A stretch of DNA of 64,000 nt from Bergeyella sp. (GCA_030263285.1 SZYB01000001.1:742911-806910); one strand, 5' to 3'. Positions 17,158-26,674 are shown, numbered from the stretch's first letter. A program made the numbers and translations. The notes: a model not told the origin generated them from the sequence alone.

Positions 17158-18039
17158 TTACCTTGGAAGACCAGCCTTCAGGAAACGATTTGCTCTTTTT
17201 ATAGCCAAATTTTCCTTCCAGTTCATGTACCTTTCTTTAAAATATGCCTTCATAAGATTATCGAATTTTCGCTGGATGGTGAGATTCCACAGTGAGTGCG
17301 CTTTTACTGCCCAGGATTTGTCCCATGCCCTGAGGGACAAGGAAAAACTCCCCTCAAGGTATTTCATCCAATGCCACCATCCCATAGGCATAAATAGGGT
17401 ATCTCCGTGCTCCAGAAAACATTCTATCCCCTCCACACCGTCCAAAGCAGGAAACTTACGAAAATCAGGATTGGAAATATCATAATCCTCTATAGAATAG
17501 GTAGTGTATGGGAGCTTATAAAGCCGCTCTTTCCATTTGTAATCAAAAAGAAGTATATGTTTTCTCCCGCTAAAATGCGTATGGAAAATATGAGCCATAT
17601 CAATATCAAAATGGAGAAACGTAACAGAACCCCTCCCTCCAAAAAACATACTGGGATATTTATCCAAAAAACCACCCATCAAGTCCTTGGGAGAAACATA
17701 ATCCTGCAATAACCGCGGTGCATATTTTATGGGATCAAACAAAAAAATTCTAAGATCCGTAGGTTCTCTTTCTATGAGATCTATATACTCTGAAAATTTC
17801 ATTTTGTGAACAGGTGCATTGATGGGAGCTGCAGGATCTGCTTTAGAAGAATCATACAAAGGTACTTCCACATCCCTCACCGTATTTCTCATATAGTCCA
17901 ACGTCCATTTTTTGTAGGCTGGCCATCTTCTGGCCATGTTTTTCAAGATCACGGGTTTTCTCGCTTGTAAGTATTTCTTCTCAAAATTCTCCTTAGAAAT
18001 ATCCTCTACTACGTCTATTGGTTTTAGATGAAGCCCCAT
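17158..18039 (-). CDS. JmjC/cupin-like 2-oxoglutarate oxygenase family protein
   Basis: A 293-residue protein of the cupin-8 (JmjC-like) family, in which Fe(II) and 2-oxoglutarate-dependent hydroxylases of proteins occur. The N-terminal part has KPVILKNMARRWPAYKKW, typical of the family. The iron triad can be placed at H143, D145 (LHFDID) and H223 (MGWWHWMKYL), and the GDTLFMPMGWWH turn is diagnostic. I start it at ATG 18039 (MGLHLKPIDVVEDIS) because the in-frame extension to 18147 is a hydrophobic, non-family leader. It is convergent with dsbD and divergent from the ABC transporter. The substrate is unknown. Confidence 0.85.
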   Translation of the reverse strand: MGLHLKPIDVVEDISKENFEKKYLQARKPVILKNMARRWPAYKKWTLDYMRNTVRDVEVPLYDSSKADPAAPINAPVHKMKFSEYIDLIEREPTDLRIFLFDPIKYAPRLLQDYVSPKDLMGGFLDKYPSMFFGGRGSVTFLHFDIDMAHIFHTHFSGRKHILLFDYKWKERLYKLPYTTYSIEDYDISNPDFRKFPALDGVEGIECFLEHGDTLFMPMGWWHWMKYLEGSFSLSLRAWDKSWAVKAHSLWNLTIQRKFDNLMKAYFKERYMNWKENLAIKRANRFLKAGLPR

Positions 18040-18240
18040 AAAAATTATTTTACACCACAACGACATCAAAACTACAAAAAAGATTTTTCCGGTATGGAGA
18101 ATAATGTATAAAAGAATGAAAAAACAGGTGACAATAATCATTACCAAAATACCAAAAGATGATCTGAGACATAATTCTCAAACACATATCACCCAAATCA
18201 AGAATAAATAATACTTTTACGATGCAATTGTACCACCTCC

Positions 18241-20022
18241 ATGATAGATCACACTTCTACAAAAGGTTTCTTTTTCTATATCAAAGATTTTATAGGCTGC
18301 AGGATTTATGTCTATATGCTTCTCAATTTTCTCATTGGGGTTTTTGACTGTTTGGGACTTGCCCTTTTTATACCCCTTATTTCCGTAGCCACAGGAAATA
18401 TAGAGAGTACGGAGTCTTTGGGAAAACTGGGAATTTTAATTACCCTCTTAGAAAACTGGGGGATTAAACTCACCCTATTTTCTACCCTGCTTGTGATGAT
18501 GATGATGTTTACCATAAAAGGAGGGTTCTACTACATCAAGCAAAACTATCTGAACAACACTACGCTTCTTGTTCAGAAAAAAATAAGGACAAAACTGGTG
18601 GAGGGACTAAGAAATACTTCCTACGAAGGTTTTACAAAGCTGGAAGCTGGCAATTTACAGAACAACATGGTGACCGAAGCAGGAAAACTTGATTATGCCA
18701 TGAATTCCTATTTTATTACCGTTCAACATTTCGTCATGCTCATTACCTATGTAATGATGGCTCTGGTGTCCAACTGGAAATTTTCCATCCTTGTAAGCAT
18801 GGGCGCTTTCATGACCAATTTTTTATATAAGTATCTTAACAAGATTATCAAAATTTATGCTCAACGGCTTACCCTTTTGGGACACGATTTTTCCGGAAAT
18901 CTGATTCAGATGATTCAGAATTTCAAGTATCTGAAAGCCACCAACAACATTAAAGTTTTTGAAAAAAAACTCAAAGACGATATAGAAACCACGAGGCAAA
19001 TTTCCTATAAAATTGGTCGGATTAATTCTATCGCCGAAAGTCTTAAAGAGCCTCTGATTATTGGGGTAATGATCATTGTGATTTATATACAGGTTCAGGT
19101 TTTTGATAATAATTTTAACACCATCTTGGTAAGTCTTTTGCTTTTTTACCGAGCACTTGGCTATCTTATGTCCATGCAAACCTCATGGAGTAGCTTTCTT
19201 AAAGCATCGGTAGGGGTAAACTCCGTGGAAGACCTACTAAAAAAGCTCAACGCTTACAAAGAAAGAGAAAAAACAAAAAAAATAGCCTCCATAGGAAATA
19301 TTGCCATAAAAAACGTCGGCTTCTACTACACGGGTAAAAAAGTATTGAAAAATGTAAGTCTTGACATTCCAAAAAACTCTTCTATTGCGCTTGTAGGAGA
19401 AAGTGGAGCAGGAAAAACCACCCTAGCCAACGCAATTTGCGGACTTATAAAACCTCACGAGGGGGAGATTTTTTCAGAAAATACTGCTGTATATGAAAGC
19501 AACATAGAAGAGTACCGAAAAAAAACGGGGTACATCACGCAAGAAGCGGTAATTTTTGATGATACGATATTTAATAATGTTTCTCTATGGGCAGAAAAAT
19601 CAAAGGAAAATCTGGATAAATTTTATAACGTGATACAAATGGTCTCTCTGGAAAAAATGCTGGAATCTATTCCGGAAAAAGAAGACACCCCTCTCGGCAA
19701 CAATGGCATTCTTGTATCGGGCGGGCAAAAACAAAGAATATCCATAGCCCGTGAGCTCTATAGGGACACAGAGCTTTTGATTATGGACGAAGCTACCTCT
19801 GCACTGGATTCTCAGACAGAAAAATATATAAAAGAAAACATTGATCTTTTACAAGGAAAGTGTACTATAGTGATTATCGCACACCGTCTTTCTACCATAA
19901 AAGATGTAGATATGATTTATCTCTTGGAAAAGGGAAGCATCACGGCGAGAGGAAATTATTCCGAGTTAATAAAAAACTCAGAAAAATTTACTAAAATGGT
20001 AGAATTACAAAAATTGACTTGA
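18241..20022 (+). CDS. ABC exporter, half-transporter of the MsbA/PglK type
   Basis: A 593-residue fusion of an N-terminal six-helix membrane domain (about 25-320) and a C-terminal ATPase domain. The ATPase has Walker A GESGAGKTT near residue 385, the signature LVSGGQKQR near 492, Walker B LLIMDEATSALD near 512 and the H-loop IIAHRLST. It likely works as a homodimer in the inner membrane. It opens a run of glycosyltransferase genes in which no Wzx flippase is visible, so export of a lipid-linked oligosaccharide, as by PglK, is a reasonable guess. Export of another lipid cannot be excluded. Confidence 0.88.
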   Translation: MIDHTSTKGFFFYIKDFIGCRIYVYMLLNFLIGVFDCLGLALFIPLISVATGNIESTESLGKLGILITLLENWGIKLTLFSTLLVMMMMFTIKGGFYYIKQNYLNNTTLLVQKKIRTKLVEGLRNTSYEGFTKLEAGNLQNNMVTEAGKLDYAMNSYFITVQHFVMLITYVMMALVSNWKFSILVSMGAFMTNFLYKYLNKIIKIYAQRLTLLGHDFSGNLIQMIQNFKYLKATNNIKVFEKKLKDDIETTRQISYKIGRINSIAESLKEPLIIGVMIIVIYIQVQVFDNNFNTILVSLLLFYRALGYLMSMQTSWSSFLKASVGVNSVEDLLKKLNAYKEREKTKKIASIGNIAIKNVGFYYTGKKVLKNVSLDIPKNSSIALVGESGAGKTTLANAICGLIKPHEGEIFSENTAVYESNIEEYRKKTGYITQEAVIFDDTIFNNVSLWAEKSKENLDKFYNVIQMVSLEKMLESIPEKEDTPLGNNGILVSGGQKQRISIARELYRDTELLIMDEATSALDSQTEKYIKENIDLLQGKCTIVIIAHRLSTIKDVDMIYLLEKGSITARGNYSELIKNSEKFTKMVELQKLT

Positions 20023-20284
20023 AAATTATCAGAAAAAACGGACTAATTTTTTTTTCACGAAATGTTTTCAATTCAAAAGGTTTATAAAATATTCCATTAC
20101 CACCCTTAAAAACTACAGAAAGACAACCTCCCAAAAATTAATTTTGAAAATCTATACAACGCAAACCTACCCTGCTGACAAAAAATATAAGTAAATACAG
20201 TTTATAAACTTGTTGGATATTTCATAATAATATGATTTCAATATTTAAACTGTACATTCTCTCATCACCCCTACAAAATTATTA

Positions 20285-20302
20285 GGAGGATTTGTACTTT
20301 TG
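20285..20302 (+). promoter_or_regulatory. Overlapping Shine-Dalgarno-like and promoter-like motifs
   Basis: GGAGG (20285-20289) lies ten bases before a TTG at 20300, while TACTTTTG (20295-20302), an exact -7 box, overlaps that same TTG. Both readings cannot be fully right: either TTG 20300 is the start and the box is chance, or the box is used and translation starts further on, for example at TTG 20321. Confidence 0.35.
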
Positions 20303-21424
20303 TCATCTAAGATTGATCTTTTGGAGAAAAAAACGTTACTTTTCGTCGCAGATAGGCCCCACTGGGCTTTCCACAACGTGATTAGAACCTGGGGGGAGGA
20401 GCTGGAGAAGCACTACGATTGTTATCTGACGTTTTCGGAAGATTTTTTACTTAAGGACAAAAAGAAAAATCTCCTACACAAAATACTCCACAATGTTTAT
20501 AACAACCTAAAGGGGATTTTCAAAAACAAGACCCACAGGTACAGCCTATTCGGGAACTATACCTGTCCAAGGTATAAAAAACCTCCGTTATTTTACCTAA
20601 ACGGAGCCCCCAGGCATACAAAAAAAGCTCAACTCAGTTTTGACATAACAATAGAAATGTCCTATTATTTTCAGTATACTGCAGAGCTTCCCTTTTCGGC
20701 CACAAAAAAATTGGTAGGTATATATACAGATTCTTTCCCGCATGATGGACCTTTTTTGGATCTTAAAAAAAAGAGAGATGTAAGGACCCTAAACCGCGCA
20801 GAATTTTATAAGGAATACCTCGAAAAATACGACGGAATTATACTCGGGAATCTAAATCTCGTAGCACAATACAGACCCTTATCGGACAAACTCACTTTTG
20901 CAAATGGAGCCTATAGACAAGAAGACTATATAGAAAATAATGGGGTAGGTATGCATAAGCATCTCACGATAGGCTGGACAGGAAACCCCGACAGACCCAT
21001 GAAAGGATTTAGGGAAGTAATAGAACCTACTATAAAAATTTTACAGGACTCCGGTCTGGACATCAGGCTTAAGACTCAGTTTTCGGGAAGTTTTGAAAGT
21101 CTGCTAAGTTTTTATACCGATGTAGATCTCATCATCATTGCCTCATATGCAGATACCAGTCCTTCTTTGTTTTCTGAGGCTTGTCTTTCTAACGTTCCTT
21201 GTATTTCCACGGAAATCGGCTTCCCCAAAATGGTGATTAAAAATCAAGTGAACGGTATATTAGTCAACAGGGATATCAACGAGATAGTAAAAGCAGTAAA
21301 AGACGTCTATACCGACAGAGAAAAACTCATGAGATTCTCAAGGAGAATCAAAAAAGACTATCTGGAAGTCTTGGACAATAAGATATCCATTAATAACCTG
21401 CTTAACTGTCTCAAATCACTATGA
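20300..21424 (+). CDS. Glycosyltransferase (GT-B fold, GT1/GT4 type)
   Basis: A protein of up to 374 residues. The N-terminal half (TLLFVADRPHWAFHNVIRTW) and the C-terminal half, with HLTIGWTGNPDRPMKGFREV and then SYADTSPSLFSEACLSNVPC, are those of a GT-B glycosyltransferase. The acidic residue in the SPSLFSEA segment corresponds to the nucleotide-sugar contact. The start is either TTG 20300 or TTG 20321 since no ATG is nearby; both keep the catalytic halves. It is the first transferase after the ABC exporter, preceded by 277 bases without a gene. Confidence 0.78.
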   Translation: MSSKIDLLEKKTLLFVADRPHWAFHNVIRTWGEELEKHYDCYLTFSEDFLLKDKKKNLLHKILHNVYNNLKGIFKNKTHRYSLFGNYTCPRYKKPPLFYLNGAPRHTKKAQLSFDITIEMSYYFQYTAELPFSATKKLVGIYTDSFPHDGPFLDLKKKRDVRTLNRAEFYKEYLEKYDGIILGNLNLVAQYRPLSDKLTFANGAYRQEDYIENNGVGMHKHLTIGWTGNPDRPMKGFREVIEPTIKILQDSGLDIRLKTQFSGSFESLLSFYTDVDLIIIASYADTSPSLFSEACLSNVPCISTEIGFPKMVIKNQVNGILVNRDINEIVKAVKDVYTDREKLMRFSRRIKKDYLEVLDNKISINNLLNCLKSL

Positions 21425-21514
21425 ATATAAAACAATTTAACTTTTTATTAACACCTTCAGAAGGTAATTTAAAAGCCCTCTATTTTTTTTAGAAGCAACC
21501 ATATAAACGTAACA

Positions 21515-22414
21515 ATGAAATCCCTTGTGAAATCTTTTTTTTCACGTCTGAGAGAATCATGGTATGTTCTTGTCGGTCAAAAAAAAACAATTCCCAAAAA
21601 AAATAAAAACCGCTTTCCGACTACCATCCTAGACAAAAATGTAACCTACAACATAAAAGACGCAGAGGTAAAAAATTTTGTTAAGAGTCTAAGCATAGAG
21701 TTTATTTTCAGTGAGTTTAATGAAAAGAGGGTGAATGCGGGAGGAGCAGATTTATCTCAGCAAGGAAGACTAGATCCCAGCCTTAGCTCCTTGAAAAAAT
21801 ATTTTCCAAATGCTAAATATACGGTTTACTCGGACTTTAAACTAAAAATTCCCAATGTAGAACTAAAAAAAATAGCCTCACCTGTATTGGAAGAGGACAA
21901 AAGTCACCCGAGACATTTCTATCATTTATCAAATTTCTACAAAATGAAAGGTTTAATCGACTCCGATGCGGACATAAGAATAGCGATAGACTCCGATATG
22001 TTTGTATGGAGTGAAGAAATTTACCGACTGATTTACCTGACGGAAAAATTCGGGTTTTGCGTTCCTAACACACACGGAAATAGCATGAATTTTGAGATAG
22101 AAAATTTTATAGATACACATAAAATAAATGACCATAGCAATGGATATGGAACCGCAACGAACATAACCCCGATCACTCTATCAAAAAAATCCAAACGAGG
22201 AAAATTATTTTATGAAAAATGCTCCTACTATATGGAAAAGGAACCTACCAGAGCTTCCATAGCCCTGTGGAAGGCTGCGTGGGAGACCGGAATCTATCCC
22301 TATGTATTACCGAAAGAATTTTGTGTATGCAGAGGAAATGAGGGAATAGGAAACGAGATCTTACTCCATGTAGGGCACCCTTCTGTGATGAAATACTACA
22401 AAATAAAACTATAA
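21515..22414 (+). CDS. Glycosyltransferase-like protein with a DxD motif
   Basis: A 299-residue protein that I cannot place in a named family. A DxD-type motif in IRIAIDSDMFVWSEEIY near residues 153-169 and the preceding YHLSNFYKMKGLIDSDADI segment suggest a nucleotide-diphospho-sugar transferase fold, like GT8-type enzymes. The C-terminal part has GNEGIGNEILLHVGHPSV. The N-terminus is basic with no signal peptide. It is followed two bases later by the epimerase-like gene, so the two are probably translated together. The sugar is unknown. Confidence 0.62.
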   Translation: MKSLVKSFFSRLRESWYVLVGQKKTIPKKNKNRFPTTILDKNVTYNIKDAEVKNFVKSLSIEFIFSEFNEKRVNAGGADLSQQGRLDPSLSSLKKYFPNAKYTVYSDFKLKIPNVELKKIASPVLEEDKSHPRHFYHLSNFYKMKGLIDSDADIRIAIDSDMFVWSEEIYRLIYLTEKFGFCVPNTHGNSMNFEIENFIDTHKINDHSNGYGTATNITPITLSKKSKRGKLFYEKCSYYMEKEPTRASIALWKAAWETGIYPYVLPKEFCVCRGNEGIGNEILLHVGHPSVMKYYKIKL

Positions 22415-22416
22415 GC

Positions 22417-23115
22417 ATGATTGTAGGAAACGGTCTTATGGCTTCTCTTTTTAAAAATAACGACAAAAAGGAAATCGTTTTCTTCGCCTCCGGAGTCTCA
22501 AACTCTTCTCAGACAAATCCCAATGCATTTGAAAGAGAAAGAAATCTTATTCTGAAAACAATAAACGAACACTCGGAAAAACTACTGATTTACTTCAGTA
22601 CCTGTAGTATTTATGATTCATCGAAAAATAACAGCCCTTATGTTCTTCATAAACTAAAAATGGAAGAACTGATTTCAACTCAGGCAAAAAAATACATCAT
22701 TTACAGAATAAGCAACGTGGTAGGCAAAGGTGGCTCTCCATACCTTTTGATCAATTACCTTATAAAAGCATTAAAGGAAAACAGCACCGTAGAAATTCAT
22801 AAAAAAGCAACCCGCAATCTCGTGGACGCAGAAGACGTAAGATCCATTGTTCTAGATTCTATAGCCAACACTTCCCTCCATAACAAAATTATAAACCTAG
22901 CCTATCCTCTCAACTTTTCGGTACCGGAGATTATAGAGATTATAGAAAATTATTACCAAAAAAAATTTAATTCCCATTTTGTGGAAAAAGGATCCGGATA
23001 CGAAATAAATATCCCAGAAATCGCCTATTGCTTTCTACCCTCAGAAAAACTGGACAAAAAAAAATATCTGAAAAAAATATTAGATAAATATTATACTGTT
23101 TTATACGAAAAATAG
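22417..23115 (+). CDS. NAD-dependent epimerase/dehydratase-like protein (short SDR)
   Basis: A 232-residue extended-SDR-type protein. The N-terminus MIVGNGLMASLF replaces the classical GxxGxxG loop and is shorter than usual. A serine in YFSTCSIYDSS, and YVLHK near residues 74-78 (YxxxK), form the catalytic site, followed by YRISNVVGKGG. The length is below that of typical sugar epimerases (about 310) because the N-terminal Rossmann strands are compressed. It probably makes or modifies a nucleotide sugar for the neighbouring transferases. The reaction cannot be told from sequence alone. Confidence 0.75.
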   Translation: MIVGNGLMASLFKNNDKKEIVFFASGVSNSSQTNPNAFERERNLILKTINEHSEKLLIYFSTCSIYDSSKNNSPYVLHKLKMEELISTQAKKYIIYRISNVVGKGGSPYLLINYLIKALKENSTVEIHKKATRNLVDAEDVRSIVLDSIANTSLHNKIINLAYPLNFSVPEIIEIIENYYQKKFNSHFVEKGSGYEINIPEIAYCFLPSEKLDKKKYLKKILDKYYTVLYEK

Positions 23116-23129
23116 ATAACACTTATGCC

Positions 23130-24125
23130 TCACCTCCCGTATCGGTATCTAAAAAGAAAAAAACCTATACCCACGGGAAGCGAAGTGAAAAAATCCTGTT
23201 TTTTGCTTGTAAAAGAAAAATTGGGAGAGAGATAATTGATCGGGGTCAAAGATTTTAGCTTTTTGTAGGCTTTGTAACTGGACTTCCACAGTTCTTCGTT
23301 TTTCTGTGCCTTCCAGTTCATCTCTAATGTTTGACTTTTAAAGCCCACAAGGTATCGTAAAATGAGATTTTTATAAAAAGTATTTTTGTTCTCCCTGTAA
23401 GCCTTATCAATATATTGGGCAATGGAAATCCAATTTTTGAAGTGCTTCTCCCCTCTGTTATGGATAATGGAATCCTCGTGAAAATAATACCTATAAGTGG
23501 ACTCTCGCAGAAAAGCAATTTTTTGCAGACGCAACGCCGACTGAAAACTCCACAAGACATCTTGCGAAAAAAGATCCTTTACGAAATACAAAGCATTCTT
23601 CCTAATAAAATCCAGACGTACCAGTTTATCACAGGCCATTACCGGATACAGACCATCCACAAATGCACTAAAAATATTCCTGTTTCCTTCCAAGAGAGAT
23701 TGGGAAACCATACTGGGAAAATAATCTTTCTCCCACTTTTCCGCTTCATTGATACAAATCGATTGTCCGACAACAAGATCCGCCTTTGTATTTTCTGCCA
23801 AATTCACCATACCCTCAATAGCCTGAGGAAAAATGGCATCATCGCCGTCCAAAAAATAAATATATTGTCCTTTCGCTTCGTCTATACCCCTGTTTCTCGC
23901 CTCAGAAAGTCCCAAATTAGTAGGCAAATTTACTATCTTAAAAAAAGGGTAATCATGGTTGGAAATAAATTTTTCGGCAAGAGCCATAGAAGAATCCGGA
24001 GTATTGTCATTGACCAAAATACATTCGATGTCTTTATATGTTTGTTGCACAACGGAGAATAAACACCTTTCTATAAATTTTTCCACATTGTATACAGGTA
24101 CCACAATACTCACCAAAGAAGACAT
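23130..24125 (-). CDS. Family 2 glycosyltransferase
   Basis: A 331-residue GT-A glycosyltransferase on the minus strand, the only inverted gene in the glycan island. The N-terminus SLVSIVVPVYNVEKFIERCL, CILVNDNTPDSS and the DxD motif in IYFLDGDDAIFP are family-typical. The C-terminal part holds a basic region ending FFLFRYRYGR. I start at ATG 24125; the seven-codon extension upstream has no support. It is convergent with the epimerase-like gene and divergent from the acyltransferase, so it has its own promoter box at 24144-24151. Confidence 0.88.
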   Translation of the reverse strand: MSSLVSIVVPVYNVEKFIERCLFSVVQQTYKDIECILVNDNTPDSSMALAEKFISNHDYPFFKIVNLPTNLGLSEARNRGIDEAKGQYIYFLDGDDAIFPQAIEGMVNLAENTKADLVVGQSICINEAEKWEKDYFPSMVSQSLLEGNRNIFSAFVDGLYPVMACDKLVRLDFIRKNALYFVKDLFSQDVLWSFQSALRLQKIAFLRESTYRYYFHEDSIIHNRGEKHFKNWISIAQYIDKAYRENKNTFYKNLILRYLVGFKSQTLEMNWKAQKNEELWKSSYKAYKKLKSLTPINYLSPNFSFTSKKQDFFTSLPVGIGFFLFRYRYGR

Positions 24126-24143
24126 AATCCGAAGAATTTCCAG

Positions 24144-24151
24144 CAAATATA
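24144..24151 (-). promoter_or_regulatory. Predicted promoter -7 box for the inverted glycosyltransferase
   Basis: The minus strand reads TATATTTG, an exact TAnnTTTG match, 18 bases before the ATG at 24125. Confidence 0.42.
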
Positions 24152-24181
24152 GCGAATGATAATTTTTAAAATGAATTTACG

Positions 24182-24189
24182 TAATTTTG
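24182..24189 (+). promoter_or_regulatory. Predicted promoter -7 box, possibly for a leaderless mRNA
   Basis: TAATTTTG ends six bases before the ATG at 24196. With the usual -7 placement the transcript would begin at or next to the start codon. Confidence 0.42.
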
Positions 24190-24195
24190 CTCGTT

Positions 24196-24771
24196 ATGAA
24201 TAAATCAAGAGTAATACTGGGGAGTGCAATTTTTAAATTAAAATATTTTAAGGACAAATTAATTTCAGACTACCAAAAATCTCTTTTTGGACAAAATAAA
24301 AACAGCCGCATACACCCGTCTTTTAGATTGGGGTTTGACAATTTTGTTCAGATAGACCCTGAGTTCGAAATTGACATTGCGGAGAATGTTGCCATCAACA
24401 AAAATAATTTTTTAATTTTCAGAAAAAAAGGAAGTTTAAGCATAGGAAAAAATACATATATAACCAACTCTACCATTTCTTGTCGAGGAAAAATAAAAAT
24501 AGGAAAGAACTGTCTTATAGGAGAAGGGGCGAAGATGTTTGATCACAACCACTCATACACACGTAATCCCTTCTCTGTTCTTGCCGATGAGTTCAATATA
24601 GGAGAGATAATTATAGGGGACAATCTATGGACGGGGTCAAACGTAACGATCCTAAAAAATGTAAAAATAGGAGACAATGTCATCATAGGATCGGGGTGTT
24701 TAATCCATAAAGACATTCCTGCCAATTCTATTGTGAAAAACAGAACTGAAGTCATTATTGATAAATTTTAA
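24196..24771 (+). CDS. Left-handed beta-helix acyltransferase (WbbJ/maltose-acetyltransferase type)
   Basis: A 191-residue hexapeptide-repeat acetyltransferase. Repeats such as IGKNTYITNSTISCRGKIKI and IGDNLWTGSNVTILKNVKIG are visible from about residue 75 to 180. The catalytic histidine lies in MFDHNHSYTR. It presumably O- or N-acetylates a sugar of the surface glycan with acetyl-CoA. The start is ATG 24196; an in-frame TTG nine bases upstream falls within the predicted promoter box. It begins the + strand series that follows. Confidence 0.85.
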   Translation: MNKSRVILGSAIFKLKYFKDKLISDYQKSLFGQNKNSRIHPSFRLGFDNFVQIDPEFEIDIAENVAINKNNFLIFRKKGSLSIGKNTYITNSTISCRGKIKIGKNCLIGEGAKMFDHNHSYTRNPFSVLADEFNIGEIIIGDNLWTGSNVTILKNVKIGDNVIIGSGCLIHKDIPANSIVKNRTEVIIDKF

Positions 24772-24866
24772 ACGGCTTTTCTTTTTTCGTCTCCCGTTTG
24801 ATGATTTTTTGCCATATCCATTCATATCAGTTTTTTTCTTGTTCTATAGATTATAAAAAGTCACCC

Positions 24867-25673
24867 ATGCTATTTTCTATTCTTATTGCCCATTATAATA
24901 ATTCTGTGTATTTCACAGATGCCTACAAGAGCATTTTGGCGCAGACGTATCCGAACTATGAAGTGATTATTTTGGATGATGGATCCAGAGAAGAAGATTT
25001 TTTAAAGATAAGTCAGTTAGTACAACATGATGAAAAAGTAAAAATTTACAGAAATACAGAGAACAAAGGCGCAGGATACACAAAAAGAAAATGCATAGAA
25101 TTAGCCACAGGTGATATCTGTGGTTTTTTGGATCCGGATGATGCACTGATGCCGGAAGCGCTGGCGGAGATAGTCAGCCTCTATACACCTGATACCGTGG
25201 CAATATATTCCCAGATCAAAATTTGTGATGAAGCGTTGAAAAATGGCAAAACTTTTCCGAATTCAAAACAAATAAAAAACGGAGATCCTCTTTTCTTTAA
25301 TATCTCCTTTGAGGTGGCACATTTTTTCTCTTTTAGAAGATCTGCCTATTTTAAGACTGCCGGAATCAACCCAAATTTATCTTCTTCCGAGGATCAGGAC
25401 CTTTATCTGAAACTCTATGAAGTAGGCAATTTTAAGTTTATCAAAAAAATCCTCTATCTCTATAGATCACACAATGGAGGACTATCGCAAGACGAAACAA
25501 AAAAGAAAACTCTGCATGAAAACTGGAATACCGTAATTAGAGATACACTCAAAAGGAGGAAGATAAATGAATTGTACGGCAAGAACGTATCAGAAATAAA
25601 AAATCCGACTGCCTATATTTATGAAAAACAAAACACAATATGGTACAAAATCCGGAAAAAACTAAAACAATAG
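24867..25673 (+). CDS. Family 2 glycosyltransferase
   Basis: A 268-residue GT-A glycosyltransferase. MLFSILIAHYNNSVYFTDAY opens the protein, followed by YEVIILDDGSREED and the DxD motif in GFLDPDDALMP. The C-terminal SSEDQDLYLKLYEVG segment carries the ED pair often seen in this family. I start at ATG 24867 because the family pattern begins directly after it; an in-frame ATG 69 bases upstream would add a leader without family likeness. Its end overlaps the next gene by 34 bases. Confidence 0.87.
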   Translation: MLFSILIAHYNNSVYFTDAYKSILAQTYPNYEVIILDDGSREEDFLKISQLVQHDEKVKIYRNTENKGAGYTKRKCIELATGDICGFLDPDDALMPEALAEIVSLYTPDTVAIYSQIKICDEALKNGKTFPNSKQIKNGDPLFFNISFEVAHFFSFRRSAYFKTAGINPNLSSSEDQDLYLKLYEVGNFKFIKKILYLYRSHNGGLSQDETKKKTLHENWNTVIRDTLKRRKINELYGKNVSEIKNPTAYIYEKQNTIWYKIRKKLKQ

Positions 25674-26674
25674 ACATTTTTATCAAGTCACTCAACAGGG
25701 CATACTATCTGGATAGGTGCCTCTCGTCTATAAAAAAAAACATTTCCGGAAACTACAATATTACGGTCCTGGATGATGGAACCCCAGAAAAGTACCTAAA
25801 AAAAATACAAGAAAAGTTTTCCGACATCATCCTGTCCACCTCTCCCAGGTACGATGAAAAAATAAGATTAACAGAAAAAGGAAAAGAAGTCGACGGTTTT
25901 CATATTCCCGCAAAATTTTGGAAAGCATCTGTGGAGGAAGGTAGCGAATACTTTATCATGTTGGAAGATGATGTTTGGTTTACCAAAATGTTAAATCTGG
26001 ACGAAATAGTTCTTGAATGTAAAAAAAATGACATCCAACTACTCAAATTAGGATGGCTTGGCAATCACAGAGAAGATAAATTTTTGGAAACTGAACCCTT
26101 GTCTCCCCTTATAGAAAAGACCATTCCAAAAAATATTTTTCTCCCTCCAAAAAAAATAATAGAATATATTTTTTATAACCGATATAAATTATCTTCTATC
26201 CTCTACCGACTGAAGCAAATAGACAACGAAACCCAAAACCGATATTGGGCGCTCAATTCTATTTCTATGGGATTGTACAGAAAAGAATATTGGCTCAAGA
26301 TATGGGAAGGAATCGAAAATACCGTAGACGAGAAAAGACAACTCGTTAACGCCGCTGCCTTCTATAGAAAACACAAAAATAATTCGTGTTTCGTTTGCAG
26401 ACTTACACAAGAATATCTTAAGACAACTTTCCAAAGTTCTGCAACCAATTCCTATCATATGTACGAAACAAGATTTGACGTTAATGTTTTCAATCACACG
26501 CTTAACGAAGCCTGGTTCAAGGGAAAATTAGAAGCAATGGAAAACTATCCAAAAGATTTTTCTTCTCATTATATGGAATCATTTTTGAATGAGAAAACCG
26601 AAGCCACAGAATGGAAAAAATGGAGAGAAATATTTAAAAAACAATATGCAGATCTCGGCTGTGAGGTAAATTAA
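25640..26674 (+). CDS. Putative glycosyltransferase (GT-A type, unusual family)
   Basis: A 344-residue protein. The first 120 residues have GT-A features: KTIDIFIKSLNRAYYLDRCL, ITVLDDGTPEKYL and an acidic motif EYFIMLEDDVWF near residues 104-115. The rest is unlike standard family 2 enzymes and is rich in aromatic and charged residues. It overlaps the previous transferase by 34 bases in another frame, so the two are co-translated. Function beyond sugar transfer cannot be proposed. Confidence 0.65.
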   Translation: MVQNPEKTKTIDIFIKSLNRAYYLDRCLSSIKKNISGNYNITVLDDGTPEKYLKKIQEKFSDIILSTSPRYDEKIRLTEKGKEVDGFHIPAKFWKASVEEGSEYFIMLEDDVWFTKMLNLDEIVLECKKNDIQLLKLGWLGNHREDKFLETEPLSPLIEKTIPKNIFLPPKKIIEYIFYNRYKLSSILYRLKQIDNETQNRYWALNSISMGLYRKEYWLKIWEGIENTVDEKRQLVNAAAFYRKHKNNSCFVCRLTQEYLKTTFQSSATNSYHMYETRFDVNVFNHTLNEAWFKGKLEAMENYPKDFSSHYMESFLNEKTEATEWKKWREIFKKQYADLGCEVN

